DNA of 64,000 nucleotides from Argopecten irradians (lineage: Eukaryota > Mollusca > Bivalvia > Pectinida > Pectinidae), in contig NC_091141.1 in the NCBI RefSeq assembly GCF_041381155.1, positions 27,959,828 through 28,023,827 on the forward strand. The letters are read 5' to 3'. Shown one piece after another: positions 38,001-50,889 of this stretch (the first letter of the stretch is position 1; the number at the start of each line of letters is the position of its first letter). The notes under the pieces were generated by a model. It was not told the origin of the DNA and searched no databases. It saw only the letters and a program-made list of their open reading frames with translations. A program made the translations under genes and the position numbers.

Positions 38001-40611
38001 CTGGTCTTAATTTACTGTTTATATATCTTACTGTTGTTTGATGTACATGTATGGAATATAGCGTTATAAGTACATGTATGCAGTACGATGTGACGACCAC
38101 ATTTTCATGTACATGTATTAGTTATTTTCATACACCTCATGATCACATACATATGGCCATCGTTCTCGATATAAACCATATTCATGATGCCGATTAATTA
38201 GCTTTTTATTCCCTTAGGTAAACCTTCATGGTACTGAATATTCAAGGACTATATATATGTATTATCAGCGTTTTCCATTACGTTCTGTTACTCCATATTC
38301 TTTATGTATTAGCATGTTTGTTTATTTCGTCTTCATTTCTGTTTGATAATAATAATAAACGTTATTTACTGAGGATGGGCATGCTTAATCAGCCAAACGG
38401 CTAATCTACTACATGGTCCTCATGTGTTCATTCATTTTCAGGCATTTCCGTTAGCCGAGTCAATGGTGTTTCAATCCTGTTTGTTACTGTAAGGCCAGAA
38501 AAAAAATATGTCTGTTTAGGGTAACCCGACCTACGCTAATTGTTTACCACCGTCCCTATTTTTTTTTCCACTTTTCTACGCAAAAAATATTAAAAAGTCG
38601 GGATTTTTATCTCAGACTCCGGTTCCGGGCGGGCATCATTTTAGAGTGAAAAACGGTAAAATAAAAAAAAAAATCCTCCCGACCGACCAACCCTATTTTT
38701 TTTTGCCAATGTAACCCTAAACAAACATTTTTTTGGCCTAATATAATTATTCCTCCCAAAGAAGATTTTAAAATAGTGTCAATGCAGGTGTTGATGTCAA
38801 GATAACGATCAGATGAACCTTCACTAAATTACGTTTAATCTAATATATCTGAAATTACAAGCTTACCTACTCCTTGCAGCAGAGCAGACGCTTGGTCATT
38901 GAGAACGTTTGATGTTTTCGTCTATTCTATGTGACTCAAACAAATCTTTGCATCAATAATTGATAATTAGAATTCCTGCAATATTACTTTTCACCAATGC
39001 ATTGTTTTTTTCATATTATATATATTTATTCATATTCTTAGAGTCGGCGAGGAAACTTTGGTAAATAAATATAAATAACAAAAAGAAATATGATAGTCAG
39101 CTTCCATGATGTATTTTACCTGTATGGTAGAACGGAGGGTTGGAATTATCTGTCTGAAGCATGGTTTCAATGACATCTCTCCTAGAAAATATAAAATGTT
39201 GAAGATAAACAAAGTGTGGATTATACCATTCTTAATGTAAAATTATGTTGTGTGATTTTTTACTCAGCAATCACTTTATGAGTTGTCATTTTACATACGT
39301 TTGATACTAAGTGTAAGGGTATAAATAAGCAAACAGAAGATATTACAGTTTATATACAGAGAGAGGGAGAGATTCCTTGTCCATCTTCCCAATAATTTTT
39401 TATGTGATAAACTACACGAGCCTTCGGTGATCGCATAATAGTGACCGATCGAGGGGTCATGTAAACAATAGCCTCACTATTGTCCATAGTTTTTTTGCAT
39501 GTTCTATATGACGGTGCAGTTTTTGTTGTCACTATTTTGTGACCGTCCTTAACTCTCCTTTCCACCACCGTCGAATGGCAAGTTTTAGCTATCAAAACAG
39601 GTTAAAATGTTTCAAATTTTTCTTCGTAGTAACAAGAGTTTCATACTTTAAACTATCACTATCAATGAAAAGGTTTAGCTTCTTATTTTACTCCAAAAGA
39701 AAAGCAGTAAATACACTATATACAAAAGGATGTAGTATTGTATGGAATATCGTGATTATGACATTTTAACCCAAATAAAGGAAGTATTACTTACTGTGCA
39801 GGTGTAAGAGAGTGCACATCCCTAGACAACGCTGTGATGATGATACACAGTATCCCTGATATCATGTTCCTAGAAAAAAAAACAGAAAAAAACAACGTTA
39901 ATTTAAATATGATATCAATACATGAAAGCATGCTGTTACAGTTTTTCGGAATACACAGCCACCTTCATTATGACTTTGTAGTAATCTATGTACTGTCAAA
40001 CCTGTATATAAAGACCACCCGAGGGACCAAGGAAAAAGTCTTCACAGTCAAGTAGTAGTTTTTATATACATGCCATATTGTATTATACTTGGAACCCCTG
40101 AGAACGTGGTCTTCTTAAACAGATGTTCTTTATACTGAGGTGGTCGTCTAGGCAGGGCTACACTGGATAGGATGTCATACATCTTATTGCAAATGTACTA
40201 TGCCGGGACCATACGATCAGTTCGACGAATGCAAAACGCCTTCGACTTATTAAACAATTGCTTTAGTTTCAGATGTATATTTATGTATACACAGCCTACG
40301 AATGAAATACAAGGAACACATTTCGATATTTCTGAGTTCACATTAAGAAAAGTTTGCAATTTTGATGTGTTCGAAACTAATGATGTTCTACCTTTGCAAT
40401 AACGTACAAAAGGCGTTACATTTACCTAAGTTGTAGGGAATGTATCTTTTTGGTTTTTGACATAAGTATTTGTTAATGGAAAAGTGGTAAAATTTTGTGT
40501 CGATTCAATAACGTAAGTTTAATTATCAATTTGATTCCATAACATATTCTGATTTAGATTTCATTAACATGACTAAATAATTAACACTTACCGTGTTCCT
40601 ATGGAAACCAT
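32097..40611 (-). CDS. Cys-loop ligand-gated ion channel subunit B, paralog of A
   Basis: Nine coding exons on the - strand: 40611-40592, 39869-39795, 39181-39120, 36120-36062, 35377-35133, 34691-34609, 34237-34103, 33202-32754 and 32300-32097. Phases agree and the product is 443 residues. Four internal exons are exactly as long as in A (62, 59, 83 and 135 bases). Features: a signal segment (GILCIIITAL), beta-1 (TEIRLSIYMTEMRF), WLAESYIENE, a Cys-loop CDLQGVLFPNALFVC, a loop-C pair CTQDNSAVIDSSC, M1 (PSIFIVVVGWLSFW), M2 (RIKLGTLSMLAMITE), M3 (VWYIMSLVFVVAAMFEY), a basic cytoplasmic loop and M4. Start: the upstream ATG (40,611) joins in frame through a strong donor to a second ATG (39,865) just before the signal segment; either could be used. 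Odd points: about 17 residues covering the beta-1/beta-2 turn and beta-2 in A have no counterpart in B. Lys 2', Leu 6' and the altered Cys-loop are shared with A. Confidence 0.85.
35594..35645 (+). repeat. End fragment of a family M1 element
   Basis: AAAGACCCACTACCTTTCCA followed by AAACGGTTTTTATG matches the left end of the 49,972 copy. It lies in the intron of subunit B that should hold the missing beta-2 coding piece. Confidence 0.5.
38493..38745. repeat. Short inverted-repeat element, family M3
   Basis: It begins AAGGCCAGAAAAAAAATATG and ends CATTTTTTTGGCCTAATA. Subterminal blocks TTTAGGGTAACCCGACC and TGTAACCCTAAACAAACA are inverse to each other. It lies in an intron of subunit B. Confidence 0.65.
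39985..40165. repeat. Dispersed repeat with inverted ends in an intron of subunit B
   Basis: CAAACCTGTATATAAAGACC at the left is mirrored by TTCTTTATACTGAGGTGGTC at the right, with GACCACCCGAGGGACC inside. It is non-coding. Confidence 0.4.
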
Positions 40612-41215
40612 AATGTTACTAGGCGAGTTTGTGGACGAGATCGACCTTCCCCGGGAACGTGCAAACACTCTACCTGACCATCAGATCAGGTGAAGTGAGT
40701 ATGATCACGTACTCTTTATTGACCAACACATGGTCAAACCCACAAAGCGTATCGTATCGACATAGATTTTATAGCCAATGACACAGATCATGTTTTTTTT
40801 TATTGTTTACGGAATGTCTCGCCACAGCAGACACACACGACAATATACCTATTGGTTCGCAGGTTGGTGATCTGAAAGGAATGGATAACCTTTAAACTCA
40901 CCTTGTGTGTCAAACATTAACTTTCAATGAAAAGACATTTAATCTCCCATTTTGACCGCAGTGTTGTAGAAAATTTAGGCTTTTTGAGTATTTAACGCGG
41001 GAAGCGTACAAGTACAATGTAAACAGCGCTGGACAGACTTCGGCATGACACACTTGTTGTTGTTTAAAGAATAGGTTGGATGTCCACTTTAATATGTTGA
41101 TATGATAAAAGCTGTTTAATTTGTTAATATGTTTCGCTCATGTGTACTCGTGAGCTATAGATAAGTTTATGCTAATTATACTGACTGACTAATGAAAAAC
41201 AAACAAACGTTAGTG
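40612..41215. other. Upstream region of subunit B; nothing specific seen
   Basis: This should hold the promoter and remaining 5' untranslated region of subunit B. No TATA box or repeat stands out. Confidence 0.35.
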
Positions 41216-41219
41216 TAGC

Positions 41220-41405
41220 TAGCATGTAGCTAGATATTTGTGATATTAAAGTTGGTGGTGAGTACGTCGTAGCTACAATACATATCTATGATATTCAAGT
41301 TGGTGACTAGTACGTAGCTATATATGTGTGATATTAAGGTTGATGGCTAGTTCGTAGTTATATATGTGTGATATTTAAGTTGGTGACTATTATGTAGCTA
41401 TATAC
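41220..41405. repeat. Tandem repeat, about 55-bp unit, 3-4 copies
   Basis: GTGATATTAAAGTTGGTGGT, GATATTCAAGTTGGTGACTA, GTGATATTAAGGTTGATGGC and GTGATATTTAAGTTGGTGAC recur, each followed by TAGTACGTAGCTATATAT-like sequence. Confidence 0.75.
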
Positions 41406-41949
41406 CGCGAAACTAAATCGCTGCGTAAAATATAAATTCCGTATTTGCATATTACAGCGTTATCTGGCTTGCGGGTAGGACGTGATTGTGACATCATGTG
41501 ATTTGCGAGCGTAACGTCATACATTTCTGATAAACGACGTGAATTGTGCTCACAAAAAAATGACGTAACAATCGACACCTATCCAAGAGAGCTTACGCTG
41601 TAATCTGCAAAGACGGAATATGTATGAAAATTATGTCAACGCAAAAACAAAACTAGTCTTTAAGGCCGAATTTCATACAATATTTTCATCTTGCTATCCA
41701 CTTGTTCATTTGTAATTATGTTTGCCTAGGTGTCTGTTTGAGTCCGGTTTATTGGAGGTGGTCATTCAATAAGTCAATCTCGGTTGGTCTTTGGATGGCC
41801 GAAACTGGATAATGTACAATTTTGGACTTTCGTACTGTTGAATAGGATGTTATATGAACTGAAAAAATATATTTAACCTGGAAAACAAAGAATAGCCCAT
41901 TTTTCGGAAAAAAATATTATTTGATCATTGATTATATCTTCGGTAGGGT

Positions 41950-43110
41950 AACAATTAGAGCCCATGGTATTCCTGAAAAAATATTTGAAAGGCTTGAGCT
42001 CAGTAATCCGGAAATTCATATGGGATGGAAAACCAGAAATGATAAAACGAGAAGTAATCGGCTCAAACCAATCTAAAAGGGGATTCTGTATTACAGATAT
42101 CACACTGTTTACCATAGCAATAAAATATTTTTTTTTATAAAATTATACACGACAAAATAACTACTTTGAATGCCATAGGTAAACACTGGCTGAAATCCCA
42201 AAATGGCAAATTCCATGTAGATAATTTTATTCGCAAATGTTTCAATACCAACTCTTTCAATGTCTCTCGTATATCTATTTTTATAGAAATCTCTTAGCAT
42301 CATGGTCAAAATTCTTAAAAGACAATAAGCCAAGAAACATTAATGATTAATTAGATTACAAGAACTATTTGGCAACCACACGATTCAATTTAATTCCTTT
42401 ACAAGGAGTAGAATACACTTAATTGGATTAAGACAAATGGGATATACGTCTACTCATAAAACATTTAAAAATAAAAGACTACCTTAAGGGGAATTACCTG
42501 TCAGTGACAACATGGTGTACCCTTTTATTGACACTGCATTGAGAATAGTAGATAGGAATAACACTGTTGTTGAATCTAAATAACTAAAGATGACTATTAT
42601 CGAGACGTTGAGGGATTAAGTAGAACCCAAAATACAAACATAGTAGGAAAAAATCCATAACTAAAACAGTTTCCACGGATTAATGTGTGTCAGAACTGTT
42701 TTAATATATTGTCTAGGCTAAAAATAAAAGATTTTCAATGGAAGTGTGTACATCAAATTCTTTATTCTGATTGTGTGGGAAATGTCATTTTTTGTAAAAA
42801 AGAAAATGAAGATATCTCTCATCCATTTTTTTTTTAATTTGAGTATACAAAACGTAATCTAAACTATGTAGAAACCTTAATGTAAGATATTATAACTGGG
42901 TACTCAACTGAAATACTACTCATTGAAGAAAATATAACTCTCGGCTACCAAGGTAGGTTTCTATCATGGTAAACACAGTTATTTGTACTTTGAAATGGAT
43001 AATTTGGATAAATAGAAATGATGTATGGCAAATATCAAATAAATGTAGAATATTCAATAACCCTGATTGAAAGACAGATTCATAATGAACTTTGGCTTAA
43101 TTGCAAATCC
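41950..43110 (+). mobile_element. Decayed LINE fragment, 3' end of an L1/Tx1-like ORF2
   Basis: Conceptual + strand peptides resemble the region after the reverse transcriptase of L1/Tx1-clade elements: KFIWDGKPEMIKREVIG with RGFCITDITL at about 41,995-42,105, and KIKDFQWKCVHQILYSD followed by CKKENEDISHPFFF at about 42,720-42,840. KIWIWKNRNDVW-like sequence follows near 43,000. The pieces lie in order but not in one frame, and stops interrupt them, so the copy is old and inactive. The endonuclease and RT core are not seen. An open frame on the - strand at 41,873-42,115 is its shadow. Confidence 0.65.
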
Positions 43111-43753
43111 CAACAAAAGAAAATAGTTCCTGTTGATGTGGTTTCAAACATATATGAAACAGTACAGTAGATGTATGTATGTATGTATGTATGTATCTAT
43201 ACGTGGTTTATTTTAATCATAATTTGCAGTCAAGGATAATTGTTAGTGCCATATGGAGAAAACAGAGATGTGAAGAAAACTGGATATGAAAAAACAAATT
43301 TTCATGTTAAATTTGTGTCGATCTCAAGTCAATTTGAGGTCAAATTCCTAACCCTCAATTGATATTTGCTCCTTTTAGGTTTTGACATATTTTAAATCTG
43401 AAACTGGCGTTATATTGATCAGAAATCCCCTGTGAACTTCTCACTAGTACTCCTACACGATGAAATCACATACCGGTATACAATGTACTAGTGTCATGAT
43501 TGCATGGGACATCAGGAAAAATATGCGCAACTTTAATGGAATTGTTTAGCATTATATTACTAATTAGACAACTGAAGAACCTAACAAAATCAAATATGAA
43601 ATTAACTTATAAACAAATCATTTTAATATAATTATATAATAATATAAATATTATATGTCAGTTATCCTTTTTAAGTAAAGCGTATGGTATTGTCATGTCA
43701 ATGGTTTAATTGTACTCACATGATTTTGCTTCCCGCTCACTTATAGTACAGGT

Positions 43754-44640
<887 letters not shown>

Positions 44641-44699
44641 TTTGTAATAATTTGTATGTATACTTGTATGTATATATTTTTCAATCATATGTCTATTTG

Positions 44700-46582
44700 T
44701 ACAAAGTTTAATGTATTATAATGATTGATGGAACGAAACTAATTCTCTATTCTGAGTGTTAAAAAAAGATATATTGACCGAGGCGGACATCACATGCATT
44801 TACCAACACAAAAGTCCAAGATTGTATATGATAACATAATTATAACAACTTTCGAAAACACTTTCAAGAAAACATTATTTAATCAATTCTAAATGACAGA
44901 TAATATTTACTTTGAATATATGAATAGGAAAAAACCATAAAAGTAGCATCAGACCGAAATTTCATGTTGTATGGGTTATTTCCCTTGTAGTGTAAGTACA
45001 TACATGTATATTTACATTTTGCCACAGCGACTCACTTTACTTTAATGATAATCATGATCTGCATTGAAGCATCATAGACTTGGTGTAGTAATATCTATAT
45101 AAATGGATGTGAGTCTTGTTTACTGTCACCATGTTAGTCCGCGCGGGAAAAATTGACATTGTAGTTGAATGAACCAGTTTGGTTATGAAACTATGAAAAA
45201 TCTTTTAAACGTCTGGATAATTGAAAGTAAACTGAAAAGCAATTGAAAAACATTGAAATTTTGTTGTCTTTTCATTTTTATAGCGACTTTTTTATCATAT
45301 CGAACTGTTGAGGTTAAATGGCTGAAGCCGGAAATTCTAATGTTCACTCGCATCTAAATTATGTTTTGTTTTGAACTAGAAAGTAAAATGTAAATATAAA
45401 AAATAAAGGATTGTTAGATTGCATTCATTGGGGAAATAAATGCAATATGGGGCAGATAAATATTCATAGCGCCCGTTAGGGCGCTATTCTACTTATCTGC
45501 CACCCAAATTGCATTTAAATCTTCAATAAATGCAATCTAACAATGCTTTAATTGGTAAGTATCCGCGTGTCCACAAAAATCTTCACACGTTTTATCCTGA
45601 AATGTGCTTTACTTCCGACATGGCCTAAGTGGAACGTAAAGAAATTTATCGGAATTCCCACACCGGCCACTTTAAATCATCACTTCTGAATCAGATGTAT
45701 TTTTCCTGTCCCAGCCCAAGTGATTAATGCAATAAAATCGGCGTTGCAGCACGTACGCCATGCATAACTCTATGTACAATCCTTACATTTTACAATGACC
45801 CTGATACTCCCATGGTAAAGACACTCAACATGTAGTTAGAATCGTCATTGTATACTGTATACAATACCCGTGGTGGCAAATCTCTAGCGAATCCCGTATT
45901 TTCTACCACGTTATATTATTGACGGCAGTATACTAATAATCCATTACTTTTAACAATAGGGATACATTCATCACACCAAATTAGAATTGTAGTATTAATA
46001 AAATTATCTGATTGGTGGTAAAATAAGATTGCTTTGGTTGTTGATTTAACAACAGGTCATGTAGTGTTTATTATTAGCCTTTCATTGAAAGGCTGTGGTC
46101 CAAGGTCAAAACATTGGATTTCTAAAAAGGTAAGATACATAGAACAAATACAGCTGGGTGTTGAAGGTTAATATTCTTTGCGTATACAACAGATCGAAAA
46201 TATTACATTACTGTTTTTAAAAGAAGTGATTTTCCTTTGCAATTTAAGTAGCTCTAAAGCAGAAAAAACCTACCGAACAGGTTGACCAGTTATGCAGTTG
46301 TGAATGTATTTTCTCCAAAAAGCGTGTCATATTTACCGAACGTTGTGCATGTATACGTAGCTATATATAGAATTCGGTTGGATGAACTAGACAGTCATGT
46401 AGATTATCTGGAAATAGCATTTCGTGACTCGGTAGAAGAAAGCTTTTGTAATATCAAACAATAAAGCTACGTTGATAATGATTCCCTTTACAAGGTACTG
46501 CAGTCACGCACCGATTTCGAATACAAGTTAAATAGGGCATACGTGAAGACTGATAAGAAATAAAAATCATAATATTAGCCAT
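44700..46582. other. Spacer of the inverted-repeat structure; no gene recognised
   Basis: AT-rich and non-coding except for a short unrecognised frame at 46,282-46,464. It holds the hairpin element at 45,402-45,556. Confidence 0.55.
45402..45556. repeat. Hairpin MITE with a GC-rich centre
   Basis: The ends AAAGGATTGTTAGATTGCAT and GCAATCTAACAATGCTTT are inverse. Further in, TGCAATATGGGGCAGATAAA and TTATCTGCCACCCAAATTGC pair, and the centre AGCGCCCGTTAGGGCGCT forms a strong GC stem. The whole 155 bases can fold as one long imperfect hairpin. Confidence 0.7.
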
Positions 46583-47140
46583 ATACCTGTACTATAAGTG
46601 AGCGGGAAGCAAAATCATGTGAGTACAATTAAACCATTGACATGACAATACCATACGCTTTACTTAAAAAGGATAACTGACATATAATATTTATACTTAT
46701 TATATAATTATATTAAAATGATTTGTTTATAAGTATAATTTCATATTTGATTTTGTTAGGTTCTTCTGTTGTCTAATTAGTAATATAATGCTAAACAATT
46801 CCATTAAAGTTGCGCATATTTTTCCTGATGTCCCATGCAATCATGACACTAGTACATTGTATACCGGTATGTGATTTCATCGCGTAGGAGTACTAGTGAG
46901 AAGTTCACAGGGGATTTCTGATCAATATAACGCCAGTTTCAGATTTAAAAAAATGTCAAAGCCTAAAAGGAGCAAATATCAATTTAGGGTTAGGAATTTG
47001 ACCTCAAATTGACTTGAGATCGACACAAATTTAACATGAAAATTTGTTTTTTCATATCCAGTTTTCTTCCCATCTCTGTTTTCTCCATATGGCACTAACA
47101 ATTATCCTTGACTGCAAAGTATGATTAAAATAAACTACGT

Positions 47141-49967
47141 ATTGATCAAAGTAAGGTGTTTGGAAGCATTTGACTTAAAAAAATGTCTAACAAATACATT
47201 GTCGTTAAGGCAAAACAAGGTCATTCAATGTCTCCTGAAGATTATCTTTATAATCGAGGCAAGCATATTGTATATGTACATGTATAAATTATGCAACGTT
47301 CCAGCAAACCACTTTGGCAAAGTGTAAACAATTTATCACGACCAAATGTTTCCTGGTGAATAAGAAAACATCAATTATATCGTTGGTCGGACACTTCTTG
47401 CTGAAGCACCACTGCTTACCTTATGTATATGGCATACAGTAATGGTTTCAGTTGTGTCGATTACGGAAGTTATTAAACAATTGCCACATATACCACCCTG
47501 TACCAGGTTCTATGCTAAAGTAAACTCATACAAATAAACAAATATTATACAAAGTAAATACATAATATCAAAGTCATATAAAAAGGTCAGGATTAAATAA
47601 ACAAATTTGATATTCAAACATTATTTCAAACGCATTTAAAGAACTGAAATCAAATCAAGAGTTCTGGAATAAGTGTAGCTCTTGAAGGGTAATTAATAAA
47701 AGGAAAATTTAGGAAGTTAATAGACGAAACAAAGGGCCATTGATATAAATCGACAAATGGAGAATAATTAGATTACCTGTATTACCATTATAAATGTGGG
47801 GAAAAATTACGATTCATTTAAGAAACCAAGAAATCATCTGTTATCTTAAAAAGAACCTATTAGCAAAAGTATATCATATACATATTTTTTTGAAATTTGT
47901 AATTATAAAAAAACAAGCAATCTAAAAAACCTAAGTCTTTAGTTTGCAAGTTTGGAGAACATTTTGATTTATCAATACAGGTATTGATTTTGAATATCGA
48001 ATTTCGAAAAAAAATGCCCTTTTTTAGTTTCGAAATCATTAGTCGCCAGATATCTTTTTGACATTATTAACGGTTAATTGAATTCTATGGATACTCGAGA
48101 TGTCAGTATGTTTTCGTGAAGTTCTGGCTCATGATCACAATATATGAAGCTAAGAACAAGGGAGACAACAACACAAATGTTGAGAAAACTCTTGTAACGC
48201 AATTGTTAGCATCCTTTCATCTAAAAGTAAAGTTAGAAATGAAATCTTATTTGACATGTCCTTTATGACGGAGACATACCAGTTATTATATCCAACTTGA
48301 TAAATACTAAAGGTTAAGATGATGACACAGTAAATGTGTGAGATCTTTAATTATTATCTATCTTATCTGTTGTTATATATTGATCGAACCCCTGTTATAA
48401 TGACCATTCAGTGATCTAATATTCAGAATCCTTAACCGATGGTGACAGGTCAATAAAAACGTTAAAAGAGCAGTTAGCTTCATCATAATCAAAAGCATGA
48501 TAAATGCATTTATTTGATTATTGCAAGTTTCTGATCATTTTAGTTGGCAATGCTGCTATACTTTTAGATTAAGATAATAATACTTTGCAGGTAAAAACAC
48601 CCACCTGAATAATATGAAATGGCTACTTTTAATAAGTAATGTAGTCCACGTGAATACCGTGAGATGACACGTCCACGTGGTGACTGGATGACAGTCAATT
48701 ACTCAATGGAGTACATAACATACATGCCTGTTGGTTGTATATTTCATAACAAGTCTATGTAATGTACATATAAAATTAATTGTAGTGCCCAACAAAGCAC
48801 TAGAACGTCAGCTTAACGTAAAAATGAACATGAATTTTAGGGTCGTCTTTAGGATATATATTTGTAAAACCGCTAATAAAGAAGTTTATAAACTAGAAAC
48901 ATGGTAGCCTTTTATTCGCGATGCCAATTAGCAACTATAATTGTTTGAAAAGTTGGGCAAAGCCAAAAATATTTTTCATACATGTATATTTTTTATTTTA
49001 TTTTAGTGCATGTCGACAAACGACATTGAAATAAATTAGACATTCAAAATAAGAAGAAATGAGGGAAATTAATTTCGCATGAAGAATCTCTAATCCTCCG
49101 AACACTATAAATATACAGTTTGTAGTAAGTTATAATTAGGGAAGTGTTCTGTTTCTATGTATAATTTCGGGAATTCGGGTTATAAAGACAGAAAGAATAC
49201 ACTTTCACATCCTTCCACATCCTTCCACATCTAGGGCACTGAGTGCTTCACAGTGGGATGTTGTATTAGTCATTTTTTCACATGTAATCGTACTTTAATA
49301 CTGCGACACTGAGTTCCGGGGCCACAAACGGGGAATGAGTTATGTATTTAGGAATGTCGATAAAAATATTGCTAAAAAGGCAAAATACATCATTTTATTA
49401 ATACATATTAATTCTTCACTAAGTTAGTACTCTCTAATCTCTAATGTATTCTTTTCAGTTGCGTGCCTTTTTATACGAATACTTAACACCACGAGGTGGA
49501 GCGGTGAACGTGATAAAATTAATAATAAAACAAAACAACCTAAGCCGCCCAATAGAAACCACAACAAATTTGTTTACTGATACAATCGTATTAAGACTGG
49601 TAAGCGTGCACGTGGGTATCAGTGGGGCTGTTACGGACCACTTGTGATAATGACAGGAGATTGGGTGGATGACCTTCTTTCATGTACGGAGGAACTGACT
49701 TCAGAGGTGAGACAATTAAGCATGCTTATGGACTAAAGTTCTTCATATACGACACCAAAGGTGATATGGTATTTCTGCTTTTGACGTGTCCTTATAACTG
49801 TTTATCACGGAAAGAATATCCGACATCTTATAGAAGTCGATTTTTTCACCTGTATAGTACGGTTTGTGAGCGGACGTGTGACCAGCAATAAGTAATAACC
49901 ATCTTCACCTTTGTAATATATGTACATATCATACAGTCGTCACCTGTAATACTCCTGAAAATATGAA
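47141..49967. other. No gene or repeat family recognised
   Basis: AT-rich DNA with only short frames. A small CACATCCTTC tandem lies at 49,206-49,231. Confidence 0.5.
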
Positions 49968-49971
49968 TTAA

Positions 49972-50371
49972 AGGGCCACTACCTTTCCGAAACGGCTTTT
50001 AATTTTTGAAATAGGAATGTAAAACGAGATCAATAATTTTGTAGAGTCGCAGGATTTATTAACTATACGTTTACTAGCACACTTATCATCACCTTCAGAG
50101 CTGTTTAATTAGAATAAATAAAATGTTAATTTTCATAACGCGGGTCGTTTTATGTTTCCCGCCGTCGTCCTAAATGCCGCGCGGTAGTTGATTATCACTG
50201 CGCTAGACGGCAAAACAGCGAAATGAATCTCCACTGTTATCGTACATTAGACAGGGAATCTTGCATATGTTGGGTGTTGTAACCTCATCTTAAGCCATCG
50301 ATATATATTTTCTTTTGTTATTAATGTTTTTAAGAAACCTATAAATTTTGCTCCGGAAAGGTAGTGGGCCT
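49972..50371 (+). mobile_element. TTAA-flanked short inverted-repeat element, family M1 (best copy)
   Basis: Flanked by TTAA at 49,968 and 50,372. The left end AGGGCCACTACCTTTCCGAA is inverse to the right end CCGGAAAGGTAGTGGGCCT. It is 400 bp and non-coding. The TTAA target fits piggyBac-type MITEs. Related copies or pieces lie at 1,203, 21,055, 35,594, 52,428 and 54,300. Confidence 0.75.
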
Positions 50372-50679
50372 TTAATGAAGCAAAGCTTAAGTGTAATCTC
50401 CAATATCCAAAGTCTGTATTATAGGCCACCTTTGAATTAAGGTCAAGATAACTCGTCTCCTAATCAATGTTCCATACGTTCCAAAGATATCATATGATCA
50501 CCTTTCTCTATGACCATTGTTTTACTGGTTGCGGTTTGCAATAATGGTTACCATCCTAAAAAATCGACAAATACATTTATGTTGAACTATTGTTCTTTGT
50601 TGTGTTGTGTGACCAGCTCGGCCATTTTTTTTCCAAAGCATTATTTTTTTTTTTATTTTGCATTATTAGATAGTAACAT

Positions 50680-50818
50680 GTACGATACTGTCATGTCAGA
50701 ATATGTACGATACTGTCATGTCAGAATATGTACGATACTGTCATGTCAGAATATGTATACTGTCATGTCAGAATATGTACGATACTGTCATGTCAGAATA
50801 TGTACGATACTCTGGTGA
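50680..50818. repeat. Tandem repeat, 25-bp unit, 5-6 copies
   Basis: TGTACGATACTGTCATGTCA plus GAATA repeats with near-perfect identity; one unit near 50,755 is five bases shorter. Such identity suggests recent expansion. Confidence 0.9.
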
Positions 50819-50889
50819 TGGAGGTGAACTGTTGACATTAAAACTACTGACAAAGTCTGAAGGACAAATTCTGATGAAGACTATGGAAT

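Noticed and set aside
39350-39595. 81-codon - strand frame in an intron of subunit B
   Set aside because: No homology or splice role seen; it lies between correctly phased exons at 39,795 and 39,181.
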